A stretch of DNA of 64,000 nt, taken from contig JBBPUQ010000005.1 in NCBI GenBank assembly GCA_038501195.1, positions 2,108,001 through 2,172,000 of the forward strand. Direction: 5' to 3'. Of this stretch, positions 11,280-24,502 are shown in pieces. Below the pieces are notes generated by a model. That model saw nothing but the letters and a program-made list of their open reading frames with translations. It had not been told where the DNA came from and did no database searches. The translations under genes and the position numbers were made by a program. The stretch is from Nemania diffusa (lineage: Eukaryota > Ascomycota > Sordariomycetes > Xylariales > Xylariaceae). Each line of letters opens with the position of its first letter. Positions within the stretch are counted from its first letter, which is position 1.

Positions 11280-14200
11280 CGCGATTCGAATGGTCTGAGT
11301 CTTAGCACCCTCTATGATCTCTATGCTATAAAGACATGGTCCTTTTATACTTAATCGAGAGAGATATGGGCTCGACGAGGCTATAGCCGGAGCTGGTGAA
11401 AATGGCGTTGTTGGTGATACCTTTGGGGTGTACTTGCATGCTCGACAGCCCCCAACGAGCAACTATGGGGACAAGAACCACCGTGGTACGGATGTATGGC
11501 CGCCGACTTAAAAAGAGCCTCATCGTCGTAGTGTTAGCCGGGGATTCCATTGCGCTAGAGGGGCGGTGACGCTGGCGAAGTCGACGCGCACGGAATTATT
11601 TTGATAAAGGGATTGATGGGATTGGCGATGCCAACGACTTGGTGTGTGGCGATAGGTGTAGGACGTCTTATATCATTAGGTAGCGCCGCTGATACCGGCC
11701 CCCTCCTGCATTGTGGTTTGTTTCAATAACGAAGAATCCACCGCCTTCATGACAAGGCAGCCAAGGAGAGTTGAGAATGTTAACTTGTGTAGAGGCGCAG
11801 ATGTTGATGCCTAAATATGATGTTGATGATATTGGAAGAACAACGGAGATATTTGAGACTCTATTCTGGCTCGGCTACAATCTCCAATGATTCATTGTTA
11901 GATACATAGGGAACTGTGACTTATTCCTTGGATATTAGGTAGGCTGGCCAAGAATCCAGTAGCAACGTACTTGTCGACCTGGGAAGTGCCCGTGGGGGAG
12001 GAATCTTTGGCTGGTTCGAGGGGCACAAGCTGCGGTGAGGACATAATTCCAAAAACTAAACTTGAGTCGGGGGCCTTAACCTGTGAATGGTTCGTCACAC
12101 GAGTGTTACGAAGGACGGCTTGGGGAGAAGCTTGGCTCTATCATGTTAGTTGATAATAGCTACGGGCTTGTCAGAACTCTAGCGAAGACGTCATGTAGCA
12201 CACCGGCAACCCCGGCAACTCTATCATTGCGCTGGGAGATGATTGCCTTGGGGTCCGACTGGCTTATGGCGGCTATCTGTTATTTCTCCACGACATAATC
12301 CACGCCAACTAGTAAGAGGCGATGGCTATAAACCTCTCGATGTAAGTAACTCTGGGGAGAAGCGTCGCGTGAAATAAAATTGAAACAAACTCTTGATAGC
12401 AGAGGAGATCTGATAATATATTGTGTTATGTATTGGGTATAGAATAGCTAATGGCTCTAAGACGATGCGGGAGATAATTAGCAAGCTGATGCGACGCAGC
12501 ACGTGGGTTAACTATCATCAGCTAGCGCTGGCGATTCTGATTTTAAGTGGCCGAATTCAGAGGAAGAAGGAACGATAAAACCGAGGTACGGCTAACCCAG
12601 GTACGACCGAACACCTCGCTACCCAGGAAATCGCGAACAGGTACAGGTTTAAAATATACAAGACTCTACCTAATTACCTAAAGAGCATATGACCCGAAAG
12701 GTGAGACAGCCGATAAAGGTGATAGAGGATTCTTCTGAGAAAGAGAAAGGTGGCAAGATAGACTAGACTACGCTACTCACCCGTCTTGGACGGCGTTCTA
12801 AGTATGTAGTACAGCTGGTCCATTCGAGCATCCTCCCACACTAACAGGCAGGTAGGTGATAAGTAGATTGAAGTAGGTATTTGACTATAGGCTATAAGTA
12901 CATGCTTAGGGAGCCAGCGTGCTTCTTTTGGCTCGGACATGCTCCTAACCTACTAGGTACATCCATACATCAGACAGACCACACGTATAGGATTATAGGA
13001 TGACCGGGGTGGGTTCGGATGAAGAATAGGTTAGCGTTAGTACTCCGTGTGCTTTGAACCTGCTGCATACAGATACCTGGAAACCACATCGCAGATGCGC
13101 GCGTGTCCTAAGCTGTGCTGCACGAATTCATCCCCGCAACAACTTGGAGATGGTCCACCATTCTATTATATGTACTTACCTAGTCCAGCCAGCGCCTCCA
13201 CCGCCATAGGATCGGACTTCCCCTCAGGGCTTGCCACCCCATGAATGGCATCCGACATGTACATCCACACAGATAGTAGGTATTGCATCCCATCTCATCC
13301 CATCTCATCATATCATATCGTTCAGCTTCATTGTAGTGATCAGTTGATGCGAGAGACGTGCTTCTGTCTAGTTATCGTCTCCTAGTGCCCCCTCTGTCTT
13401 GCGTGTCCTCCGATTTCTGCGCCCACCCTCTGCTCTATCCGGCTCTCCATCGCAGCACGCGATATATCGCTCACCAGAAGAGCTTCCCAAGTGCTGATTG
13501 GACGAGGTATCACAGACACCCCCTCAAGACAACGACCAGCTGACATGAGATAGGCGAGGTGCTGAGCCGAATCATACGGTGTGCTTTGACCCCTGAGTCT
13601 ACCTAGGCAGCGCGGGAGCCCACCAACCAACACGGGTGATATCCCGCTGGGTCTCATTCCGGCTTACCTGCGTTAGCCCCCAGATCGACGGTACAGATTC
13701 CCGGCGTATGGCTTCCGAACTGCACTACACGCCGAGTTTATGTCGGCTTCCTTAACATATACGCCCGGCCGAAGCCGTTGTTTAAACACCCGGTCCATCT
13801 GGGCTGGCCCCGAGAAGTGGTAATTATGTTGCGCTGCTGCCCAAACCCTGTCGCACCCCCCTATTGCGTCAAGCCACAGCAGCCACAGCGGGCAATTAGG
13901 GCAATTGGGGCAACTGGGGCCACTGCCACACAACTAACACCGGTCTATAGCTCCGGCCAGTCTACGCCTGCGATGGCATTCTATCCCGTTATTTAAAATC
14001 GAACATTGGTTTGGAGATTTGAATGCGAAATCAGAGTTGGCGAATCATTGAGAGAGGGCAATCGTGGTGTCGATGCTGGGAGAAAAGCTAGCGAATAGCG
14101 AGGTGAAAGTCAATTGTCTCCAGCACTCTCAGGCTTGTGACCTGTCACCTCAGTGAAGCTTAGCGCTGTAGAAAAGCGCCGACAGAATGAACGGATCGCC

Positions 14201-15220
14201 AGCACAGGGGTTAGCTGGAGCTAAGTTCTTGGGGCATAGGCCGTTACCGAGTTTTACTACTATAAGCTACGGGGACCTATACGCACCTAGAGGCATGGGA
14301 TTAATTAATCTGCTAAACACCAGTTGTGTGCAATCAGCGACAAGCGCTGTTCCATACAAGGGAAAAATAATTAGGTACGAGGATGCTCAAGGTGGAATGT
14401 CTTCTCAGAAGAAGCAACGAATCGCACTAGAGCTATACCGAACCAGAGCTCTCAATTATTGGAAATGGAACCAGGTATGGAACAAATGGAACGAAATGGA
14501 ACAGGGGTGCAAATTTCACGATGATGTGGAAGTAGTAGGCATCTTGACTGCAATCGGACTTCGACCCTATTGGGAGACGAAGAGCGGAGCGAATATTCTC
14601 CCTCCCTTTGCTCTAGGTAGATAAACGGATAGATAGAGGGTACCTAAAGATAGACGCTCTCCCCGTTCTATTGTTTCCCCGCGTGTGCCTGTTGTTTACT
14701 TTGTCGTTTCTGCCAATCACCCCCGCTATGCACACCGTGTCCGTCCTGTCCGTCCGTCCTTTATTACCTTCGTCCTGCTTACCCTGCCTCTGGTGATCAT
14801 TGATGTCCTCCTATACTTCTATTATATCCTCTCTAGTCATGCCCCGCCGAAACAACCCATCTAAGGGATAGGCTCCGCCCAGCCGCCCCTCTCTCTTCTA
14901 TATCACAATTTTTGACCCCGGCATCTCTTCCAAGTACAATTTGTGACCTTATTCCAGCGCTACCCCGACACTGCATAGGTGCTACCCTCAGCAGGACGCC
15001 CATGTATGCATTACACCGTGGCTAAGTCACTAGCAAGTGCAGTCGGTACATCATGCCGACTGATGAGCTATTGAATATTCGCTGCGGCGGTGCATACGCA
15101 TATCCCTGACGATGTCCACTAGATAGGTTTCCTTTCACGTGTTGAAGACCGTGGGTCTTTTGCCTAGAATCCGTCTACAGAGAGCTACTGAATATACGTA
15201 CCTTCTTGTAAAACCCATCT
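11280..15220. other. Gene-poor stretch, no supported gene
   Basis: About 3.9 kb with no frame resembling a known family. Notable small-scale features are CCATCTCATC-type direct repeats at 13289-13320, a run of related GGGCAATT/GGGGCAACT words at 13888-13925, and TGGAAC-type repeats at 14459-14505. A 145-codon frame at 14187-14624 has no recognisable domain and is not called. Confidence 0.55.
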
Positions 15221-15225
15221 TAAGG

Positions 15226-15232
15226 TATAAAA
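15226..15232 (+). promoter_or_regulatory. TATA box of the small Lys/Glu-rich ORF
   Basis: TATAAAA sits in the context AAGGTATAAAAGGAC. It is followed by a CT-rich stretch (15245-15312), the usual arrangement around the transcription start of strongly expressed fungal genes. It lies about 120 bases before a 5'UTR intron and about 240 bases before the ATG at 15465. Confidence 0.6.
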
Positions 15233-15464
15233 GGACTAGTACAACGTTCAATTCCCAATTCTCTTCCCCATATCCCCAACCGTCGAGTCCAGTCTCTCTC
15301 ATCTTGAATCTCTAGTGCAATTTAATAATCTCAGTCATCATAAAGGTACGACTATGTTTCTCTAACGCTGTACCCTCAAACAATTCACCTACGAAGTCAA
15401 CAAGAGGCTGTATAGATTGCATACAACTAACTACTTAACTACCAAACTAGCCTCCCCCTAGAGA

Positions 15465-15638
15465 ATGACCGCCACGATGCACGACCAGCTCCCGCCTACC
15501 CAGGCCGTTGATCCTGCCAAACCTGCGGCGCTCACAACGGATCCGAACCAAGAGGGACAAACCGAACAAGAGAAACAGAAAGCCAAAGGAAAGCCAAAGG
15601 AACCAAAGAAAAAGGAGGAACAATATTATGTCACATAG
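15465..15638 (+). CDS. Small Lys/Glu-rich hydrophilic protein (57 residues)
   Basis: A 57-codon ORF from ATG 15465 to TAG 15638, too short for routine gene calling. The N-terminal half is Pro/Ala/Gln-rich (QLPPTQAVDPAKPAAL). The C-terminal half is highly charged (KQKAKGKPKEPKKKEE) and ends in QYYVT. There is no signal peptide, membrane helix or CaaX box. Gene-like context supports it: a TATA box at 15226, a CT-rich leader, and a good 5'UTR intron at 15346-15450 (donor GTACGA, ACTAAC branch-like site, acceptor ACTAG) whose acceptor is 14 bases before the ATG. Composition suggests an intrinsically disordered protein. I do not recognise the family and give no function. It could also be the leader of a longer or non-coding transcript. 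Confidence 0.5.
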   Translation: MTATMHDQLPPTQAVDPAKPAALTTDPNQEGQTEQEKQKAKGKPKEPKKKEEQYYVT

Positions 15639-18600
15639 AGTCTAGAGGAATTAATGCTGTCGGGGTGGTTTAATAGGCGGGGATCTAAATGTAGTACAGA
15701 GTTGACATGGATCAGAATGCACGGGATAGTTTCATCATCCTAAGGCTCCAAGGTTCACAGGGAAGCATCGATAATAAATAACAAGGCCTCTTGCGCAACA
15801 ACTACCCATCATCCTTAAAGCTGGATTTCCTGCTCATTGAAGCAGACAGCAAACAGTCCCCTACTACACTAGTACTTCGGTTCATCTTAGATTATAAGAT
15901 ATAATGTCAAGCTACTTCTTTTCACCTTCTGCAATGCGTTGTCATCCCAAGCAGGCTATTACATCTCAATACAAGGGCATATGTGGAGAATACTAGCAGC
16001 AGGTGATCAGCTTTCTGACCTGTTATTGGAATTTGGGCTGAGTAAGAAAAGAATTAAAATGATTAAAAATTACTTCATCTACGCCAGGTAGCTTACGGCG
16101 ATTTAGGCCGGAACTTGCTAATTAATTACAGCAAATAACACGAGGCAGACACATTTGATTTCAACCCCTTGTAATAACTATCGATTGTGCGCGCGCCTAT
16201 TTATGCGACTTAGCTACTTAAGTAAAATAACGGAAGCATTTTCCAGTAACCCTAAATGCTAAGGCCTCATGGGATCAATATTTGCGGCGTTGATCAATTG
16301 TGTTAAGATAAAACTTTGTGCAATTGAGGACCAAAGATTGGTTCTAGTCAATGTGGCCGTGCAGCTATTGTTAAAGCATGAAGTCACTGGAGAACTTGTG
16401 GGTAATTCAGTTATAGAGTAGTTGTAGATAGCTGCCTAATCTACGCATAGGCATTTGCAACAATAAGGTTTAGACTACGAGACTATGTGGGAACCGAGTC
16501 GATGGGCCAGTAGCTGGAGAGATCCCATCTGGATAAGGCAACCAACATTACGGCCCGCGAACCACTATCCCTGCAGAGGAGCAACTAGCTTCAGAATTAA
16601 GTTGATTAGCCGGTAGGGGTTTCCACTGGGGATGATATGCAGACACGTCGACGGAATAGGATAAGAGGGAGGGATAAGGCTGGCATTGCTACCCCCAACA
16701 GATATCCATACCACCTACCTATTAGATAATATGCCTACCACTGTTAAACAGATGCAAGCCAGTTTTTCCCCTTAGGGATGCGAAGACGATCTGTAAATAC
16801 CTAATACGCACCTGTTAAAGATCTAGTAATGCTACAAGTATATTATGCACACCTCCGACATACTTCCTCCCCGGAATGAACACGCAGGTCCCACACGCAC
16901 CTGTCTGACCCTCGGATTTCTCACACTATAGGTTAGATCGACATGGGTACCTAGATTTCGCCTCATTGCCTCGAGCAGGCTGCTCGCGACGATGTAACGA
17001 TGAGGTCTTGACCTTCCGCCCGCTACCCGCTATTGTTGGTTGATGAGCTCACTGCCTCACCGACGCCCTCCTTTGCGCGGATTTGGCCAGGAATGTGACC
17101 ATCGCAAGAGAGCTAGTGGATTTATTCCGCAATATTACCGAGCTAACCATCTTTATCTCATATTACTCTTAATGACATTATAGTCATCGAGTAGTGTATA
17201 CGTCCGATTAATAGCCATCGCTCTTTTTGGGCATAGATGATCCGGCGGTGTGTTTTAGCTATTAGTGTGCGGTTAATTATAGGTCATGCTCACCGCCTAG
17301 CTTTCTTTAAAGCTGAGCTTCGTCGCCCTTTCATCTCGGCTCGCAAGCCGCTAGACACTCAGGTATTCGCCGCTTTAACAAGAGCAGTGTTAACATATAA
17401 ATCTTTTACTTTAGGCAGCAAAGACCGATCAGCAGAGAAGTCGCCCAAAAAGGATTAAGAAGAGTGCTTAAAAGGAAAATCGAAAGTTCCGCGGGTGCAT
17501 ATGATGAGGCTGGATTGTCCCATCGGCACTGCGCCTTACGGCTTACCCTACCTACCCCGTCAAGCAGCCCTTTTAGGCGCGGTCACTAGGAATGGTGAGC
17601 TTATAATGACATGGAAGAGTTAAAATATTAAGCGACATTCTGTTAGGGAGCATTGGATTGTGAATCTAACCCTAGAGGCAGTCTTGCAATGGAGAAGCCA
17701 TGCATTACATCTAAGTTTAGGATACTGAAGCAAAGACGTTGGCTTAGTAACGACTGAAGAAATTATCTTAAGCCCTTATGGGGTGAGAAAAGTGTTAGCT
17801 AAGTAGCTAGATTAAGGTGCATAACATGCTACTAGGTCATCAATTCACGCCTGTTTACTGAATAGAAAACTTTTAAATTTTCTGACGGCTAGCCTCCAAC
17901 TGGTTGGTCCGACAACAAGAAAAAAAAACACAAAAACGGGTTTGGATTGCCTCCGTTGCATTATGGCTTGCCTTGTGATAGACGCAATGTAACGCTACTT
18001 ACATAGAGTGGTGATTATCAGGGGGCTGGGTAAGCTGTCTGGAACTTTCTACGCCAGGAAACCAATTAATTTGCCGCTCCGTGTGCTACTCCGTGTGCCA
18101 CTCCTTGTCTTCGGCAGTCCGCCTTACACGTGACCCGTAGGCCGGACGACATGCCATCAAATTCGCATTTTCCCCTAGTAATGGCCTTAGTTTGACGCAT
18201 AGAAACCCTCATACTATACTACTACGATCTACTGACACTACGTGGAATGTTTTCTAGTAATCTTTTAACCTCCCTCGAAAGGACGGACGATCCAAAATAA
18301 ACTCGAGGCTCTACAGACTTTTCACTCAGCCTCGAAGCCATAACCCCGTCATCTAGCAGGTTGTTCTCTTTACAAGTACCCCAGATTCTCGAAAGATCGC
18401 TCGTTTTCCCCTTATCTTGATTTCTCCGATCCTATACGAATGATATTAAAAGGGTAAACAATGTTGCTTACTCGGCATGGAGAGCGTTGCCTCCTCTAGA
18501 CGCCTCTCGTCGTAGTCATCAGTGTTCTGTTTTACCATTGGCACCTCTTCTCCGCTAGGTACTACTCCGCTAGGTACTATTTAGCATTAATCAAAACATC

Positions 18601-18757
18601 AGTCTACTCTCCCTGCTCAGGGCAATGTTGTCTCTGATACTTCGTTTACACGCTCTCTTTCTATTCGTTTCTTGGATATTTTTACGTCTAATATAGCAAG
18701 CCAAATATTGATTCAACGGTTTCATATTTCTTGATGATTTCAGTCCAACTATATATC
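15639..18757. other. Gene-poor stretch left of the metabolic cluster
   Basis: About 3.1 kb with no supported gene. Frames are short and interrupted. A 73-codon frame at 17237-17458 ends in a basic tail but matches nothing I recognise. Short tandem duplications occur at 18079-18110 (CTCCGTGTGC repeated) and 18551-18585 (CTCCGCTAGGTACTA twice). It contains the 3' untranslated region of the A-T-R gene. Confidence 0.55.
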
Positions 18758-21700
18758 TTATGCTGTACCCTTTATGAACGAGCCTCCGATTCCATTTCTC
18801 TTCAGCCTCTCCCATTCCTCCAGCTGTGTCCAGTACGTCAAGAATTTCCCAATCATCTCATCAGAAATCCGTACCCCATTCCTTAAGGTACTTGAATGCT
18901 GCCTAGAAACTGTCAAGTCCATCTCAAGTTTGTCATCTTGGATGTCCAGTCCCACCCTAGGCTCGTATTTACGTTTTAGCCACTCAAGTAAACAGTGTGC
19001 CGGGTTACCTTCAGTTTTTAAGCACACGTTTTCCAAACGTCGCAGCCAGTCGCTAGCAGGGACAGCCTCAAATAGCATACCATGCTTGCGAAGTGCCGGG
19101 AGAAATTCAGAACTCCATAGCATAGGAGTAGCGTTCGCCACATGGAACACACGTGCCGACCCTCCCGACGTTCCTATCTGCTTCTGGAGCGCAAGCTCGA
19201 CTATGGAAGCAGCAGCTAGATCCACGGGTAGCCAGAAATGAGCATCATGTGGCCCATCAATAATTGGAAGTGCACCGGTAGTAATGGCGCTCTGTACTAT
19301 GATGGGGATAGTCTCGGATGGATTCCATATACCATAACGAGTATCGCCGGACACCTGGCCAATTCGTAAGATCCTGACGGACAACTCAATGCCGCAGCTT
19401 TCTGCGTGTTGAGTAGCCACGTCACAGATTTTCTCAGCTACCCATTTCGACTGCCCATAGCCCATTTCGCTTGTAGATTCCCACTCATACTGCACTTCTT
19501 TAATGGGGCAATCTTTCACGCGCAGCGCCGATGCAACACTGGAAAGCAAGCAGAAAGTTGGTTTGGGAGACAAGGAAGAATGCATTGCGAGAGCTAGGAG
19601 GTGACTGAGGGAAGCGATATATGGCTCTTCAAATGATCTCAGGGACATGTTGAAGTTCACAGCCCAAGCGCCGTGTATGATTGTTGTTACAGACGACCGG
19701 AGAACCTCGTACAGCTGGTTACTGAGACCAAAATGAGGCTCCCTGAGTATGGCTGCGAGAGGGACAATCTTTGACATTTGAGAAACATCCAATTCATCGA
19801 GCCGCGTGCCCGCGATAGCTTTGTTAACGCGCTGCTTAGCAGCGCCATCCCCTTCAGCTCGGACCAAGCAATATATCCTGTCTATACTAGGCTGACGGGC
19901 AAGATAGTGCAAGACGTGGGAGCCAATAGTGCCAGTTGCTCCCGTCAGAAGCTGCAGTGAAAGGTTTTAGCGATTATGTGAAACGCAGAGTATTCTATAT
20001 TTGCTACTTACAACAACTTGCCCCGAAGGCGATGCCGTAAGACCTGGCTCGATCGGCGAAAACTGAGTATACTTATGCACTAAACTCTCTGCGAACGACT
20101 TAAGCGTTTCGGGGTTGTGTACCGGACGTCGGCAGTTTCGGACATCCAGTATATGCTGAGTGAGACGATTGACAGTTGGATATTCGAATGCCACGTTTAC
20201 AGCCAACGAGCCATCAACAAGACCGACCCGTCTGAGGAGCCGTGACCTAACATGAGATGCTTGTAAGGAGTCCATTCCCATAAAAAAGAAGTCAGAATCG
20301 TCAGTCAGCTTGCCCTCCTTAGCTGATAGGACTGAGTTGATAGTCTCTCGAACAAATCCTACCACATCGTCGTCGGTGATTGGAGCCTGGAACCCATTCT
20401 CTAGACCTCCTCTAGCATAAAACCGTTCAATATCTCCTCTGCATAGTTCTAAAAGTCTGGAACGAATTAACGTAGACTTTGCGGTCATGGGCACTTCGAA
20501 GCCGATGTCCTTAAAAATGACGGAATCAGGGGATACCCGTGCATATGCAGGCACTTTAGTGTTTCCAAGTTCTAGGTTAGGCTTAATGCTATCGAGAAGC
20601 TCCGCCTGAGAAAGCCCAACTGCACTTTCGGACGGAATGACCAAGATTCCAAGAGAGTCATAGCCAGCACCAAACACCACGGCGGTATGAACGTTGATAT
20701 TTACGGACAGAGCCTGTTCCAATGGGATCGGATCCGCCTTCTCGCCGTTGACTAAAACTATAATGTCATCAGCTCTGCCAGCGAATTTCCATTTTCTTGG
20801 GTCACTTGGGTGGCGCTCAAAGAGGTCGTTAGTGCCGTACGAGCCGTCGCTGCGATTTGAGAGCATCTTAGTGGGCAGACCCGGCAAGATGACCAAGTGG
20901 AAAAGGTTCTCTTCCCCGTCGACGGGCTCGAATTTCATGAATGGCGCCGCGTGCGGTAATGGTGAAATCCAGCACCATTCCTTGCCAGTGCCGGGCTGCA
21001 TCAAGCCACCACTCTCGGTCTGCCCGTATATAGTGCTGACTGTTACACCCTTCTCCACCAATTCGTCTCCCAGCTGTTGGGGTACCGCAGAGCCAGCTAA
21101 CACGACTGAATCTAGCTGTGCTAAGCGCGCCGGGCCTTCTTTGGCCTCAGCACAGAACTTGAGGACGTGGGGCACCGTGACCAGAGTCTTCGACTTCGTC
21201 AGATCAAGTGCTTCTAGTAAACTAGACGCGGTAACTGGCCGCTCCGCGCTCATCACACTTAGTCTCCGACCACTCAATAGCATGCGAAAAAGATGTCCAA
21301 TACCGAAACTATGGAAAACGGGCAATGTGGTTAAAGTATCGTGTTGAGGGATTCGTTCGACCAATTCTGCATTGTGAAGGAGCCACTCGCCAGAATTCAG
21401 GGGCACAGGCTTGGGAAAGCCCGTGGTGCCACTGCTATGGATGATAAGCTGAGGCGACTCCGAAGGGTGCTTGAGTTTAGGGATAGGCAGGTAGAGTTTA
21501 AGAGGCCCTTGGCCAACCTCCTCGAGTCTCTGCACATCTACCATGGGAACGATGTCGAGCTTGAAATCCTCCGCGTCCTTCACCCTTTTCACGGTTTCCA
21601 CCGAAACGCCGGAAGCCAGTACTGTCTTGCACTTTGTCTGCCGTATCAAGTGTGCAAACCCCTGATCGGCTAACCGCGGTGACATGAGGAGCGTTCTCCA

Positions 21701-21991
21701 TCCTAGCCTTTGCAGGGCGAAGAAGTAAAGGTGATACTCCAAATTGGAGACGCCGACAACAGCTACGACTGACCTTTCACCCGGGCTAGTGTCGCTCGTA
21801 GGAATCCTAAGATACTCAGGGAGTACGGTGATGGCAGCTTTTGTCAGATTATCTAAATCTGCCGCGGTGAAGTCCTTGAAGTCAAGGGTGCGAGAAGGAT
21901 ACGAAATAAGTACCCTGTCGGGAATTTCTTCTGCCAGGCGTCGAAAAACACTATCAAGGGACAGCTCTTTCAACAAAAAGTTTAATGCCAT
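18758..21991 (-). CDS. NRPS-like carboxylic acid reductase (adenylation-thiolation-reductase)
   Basis: Two exons (21991-20012 and 19951-18758; 60-nt GT-AG intron with a CTAAAA branch-like site) give 1057 residues. The ATG at 21991 (context CAAAATGGC) fits the domain start; the frame is open upstream without plausible protein. Adenylation domain, about residues 15-520: HSSGTTGFPKP at 185-195, IYGQTESGG at 321-329, GRADDIIVLVNGEK at 405-418. Thiolation domain about 540-615, with phosphopantetheine Ser575 in GMDSLQ. Short-chain-dehydrogenase-type reductase from about 658: LLTGATGTIGSHV binds NADPH, with catalytic Tyr825-xxx-Lys829 in YGQSKW. There is no condensation domain. Such A-T-R enzymes activate a carboxylic acid, load it as a thioester and release it as aldehyde, or alcohol after two reductions. 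Next to an ammonia-lyase, a cinnamic or benzoic acid substrate is the best inference; the adenylation code was not decoded. Confidence 0.93.
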
Positions 21992-22983
21992 TTTGACACA
22001 ATGATAACTAATAACTAACTGTATTGGAGCGCCTGAGGTGATAAACACGGAGAGGTCTAATGAAGAACGATTTACTAAGATTGTGTTGTATATGTGAACT
22101 TTTCTTATACGTAGCAACTTGTAGCTTCTGTTATCAGAGCTAGGGGCTAGGATACATACACTCCACATGTAGTACCATCACATATGTAGAAACTGTTTAG
22201 TCCCTCACCGTATGATGGAGCTTAAACTTCTAGATAGTCAACGATTACTAAGTACATGGACTTTTTAAAACTTACAAATCTGTATGTTTACATACATAGG
22301 AATGGGTACGTAGCATCATGTCACACGCAAGACACTGTAACACAAGTGCCTCAACACCAACTTCCTCTCCTGTTGGGCATAAACTGCATGCTGCATGAGA
22401 TCGGCATCCTACCCTACCACTTATCCTTTTCCGAAAAAAGATAACCCTATAATACCAGCTTGTAACTGCCGCGAATTACCCTCCCCGGTATTATTCGTTA
22501 GAAATGGGTTACTCGCATATCTCTCGCCGCTTAGACCTTTAATACGAAAACGCAAACTGCAATCGGCGACTCTTGTCTTACTCAAGAATTAAATCCGCTT
22601 GTTACGTCTCGCCAATGCGGGTATTTGTAATGTTTCCATTTACCCGCCTGATGAGCGTCTTTGATACCAGAGGAAATTCCACACCGCAGCTGAGTAGCAA
22701 CCCCCTCCCCCCCTCCCCCCTCCCAGATTCCTAATAATTATTGTATTCTAAATGGGATATTCTATGGGTCGTTATTTGCAGTTATGTAGTCCTGGCACAA
22801 TCTATTCTGAATGGCAATATCTCAATAATTATAATGCCAATTGTTGGACCGAAATCGACATATTCATTTATGACTACGAGTGACTATAATGAACTCTAAG
22901 AAGGATATTAACACAGTTTGTAGTTAATACCTTACCATTAATGAAAATCTCTATACTCCATCATCCTCTTTTTTTGGTGGCCA
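21992..22983. promoter_or_regulatory. Intergenic region upstream of the A-T-R gene
   Basis: About 1 kb containing the probable A-T-R promoter (minus strand, from 21992) and the end of the O-methyltransferase transcript. A C-rich tract at 22699-22726 (runs of C separated by T) stands out. No shared cluster motif could be established by eye, and no gene was recognised. Confidence 0.4.
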
Positions 22984-24502
22984 TCATTTCAAATAGACCT
23001 CCAGTAGACCTATGGGCCCGGTGCTAGCATAAACGTTACGAATCTCATATCGAGAGTCTGCTTCCTTCAATAGAGCCTCGAACTCGTCCTTAGTCCGCTC
23101 CTTAGAACCAAACCCTACCATCATCAGCATATCAAGGTCTCGCACGGCGCGCTCAGCTTGACGCGGCCAAGTCCCCGGCTGAGGCATGAGGATGTCGTTA
23201 ATTAGTAAAGGCGTATTTGGTTTAGACCCTTCCAGCCCCGGCACAATACTCCTGAGCATAATCACAACATCACGATCACACCAGTCGTGAGTACACTGGC
23301 GTAGAAGGAAGGCGGCCGCGTTTCGATACGGCTGCGGTTCGAAGAAGTTGTGCCGAGCAAAAGAGATGCGGTCTCGAATATCGTCGTTCAATAACTTTTC
23401 GCCCTCGGCAAGCATCACGGGCGAGTCGTCCTGAATGACGAAGCTCAACCGAGGAAAAACCTTCGTTTTCGCACCATCTTTAGACGCGTTTCATTTTATC
23501 ACTACTATATACGTAGGAGGGTAACAACTTACTCTGGCTAGCTCCATTGAGATGTGGCCGCTCCCACCTCCTACGTCTACGACCGTACCGTCGAGATCGT
23601 TCCAAGGGAAGTAGTCCCTCAGTGAACTGACCCTGCGACCCACTTCCAAGGCTCTTGAATTAGCACCCGCGATCTTTCAAGTTAACGGATGGATAGAAGT
23701 TTTTTATAAAACGTACTCTTTACTATGCCGGCCATGGCCCGAGCAAAACGGCCACCTTTTTCGGGGTGCTGGCTAAAATAGTTAAACGCGGAAAGACCGT
23801 GTCGCGTTTTAAACGGGCAATGCTCGCTATCGTCTTCGTGTGGTGTTGTTTTCAGACTTACGCCAGAATCCCCGGCCGCTTTGAGCATATCGTCAAGACT
23901 AGGTAAAAGCACAGGGTTAAAAAGAATATTCCAGCGTCCCCCCTCCTTTACCCAGCAGAAGAGGCCAGGTTCAGTTTATTATGCTCAACATACCAGTAGT
24001 GAAGTGCGGCACGGATGTCTGAGTCCTGAAATAAGACGAGGGAGATAGAGCTGTGGGAAATCCAATCGGGTCTGCTCTCCTGGAAAACCCTATGGGTCAT
24101 GAGCATACCTATGGTACGCCTCGTGCGATCAACATCCAAACCGGCCTTTTCAGCCAGCTCGCTAACTGAGATGTCTTGTCCGGGCGTCACAATGGTAAAG
24201 AAATCGAACTCAAGCGCGATCTGGAAGGCAGCCAGCTCGAGGCTTAATAAGCAGGCCGATCGCAGGAAGTTCCTCGGGCCTTCTACGAGGTGCTTAAGAT
24301 CTTCGAGAGAACCTGTCAGACTACTCTGAAGCGCCAAGTACTCCGCCGTCTCGGGAATCAGTTGTGAACCAACGGTAAATGTCGGTTCCGGTAGATTATT
24401 GGCCCTTAGATACGCAACGATGCCTTCTGTTTGCTTAAGCACGTCCTCGGCAATAGTAAGAAGAGAAGCGCCACCGGCAGTGCTTTTCAGATCGTTGGAC
24501 AT
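22984..24502 (-). CDS. SAM-dependent O-methyltransferase (plant COMT-like family)
   Basis: Four exons (24502-23952, 23898-23724, 23673-23533, 23460-22984) splice in phase into 447 residues; introns are 53, 50 and 72 nt. An in-frame ATG 18 bases upstream (24520) is possible. The N-terminal half holds a helical dimerisation and winged-helix region (about 95-180, LAEKAGLDVDRTRRTIGMLM). The Rossmann domain has the SAM motif VVDVGGGSGH at about 273-282 and the catalytic HDW at 347-349 (His347 as base), followed by DILMPQPGT. This is the layout of class II O-methyltransferases acting on phenolic hydroxyls, including caffeate and flavonoid OMTs and fungal pathway OMTs. Beside PAL and two hydroxylases, a hydroxycinnamate or derived phenol is the likely acceptor; this is inference. 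Same strand as the A-T-R and PAL genes. Confidence 0.92.

Noticed and set aside
14187..14624. 145-codon plus-strand frame in the gene-poor stretch
   Set aside because: No domain, no promoter or splice support, and partly made of TGGAAC repeats. Could be a young orphan, but support is too weak.
17237..17458. 73-codon frame with a basic tail, possibly a transposase end
   Set aside because: No legible catalytic motif, terminal repeat or target duplication.
20694..21347. 217-codon plus-strand frame
   Set aside because: Antisense shadow of the A-T-R adenylation domain; no recognisable protein.
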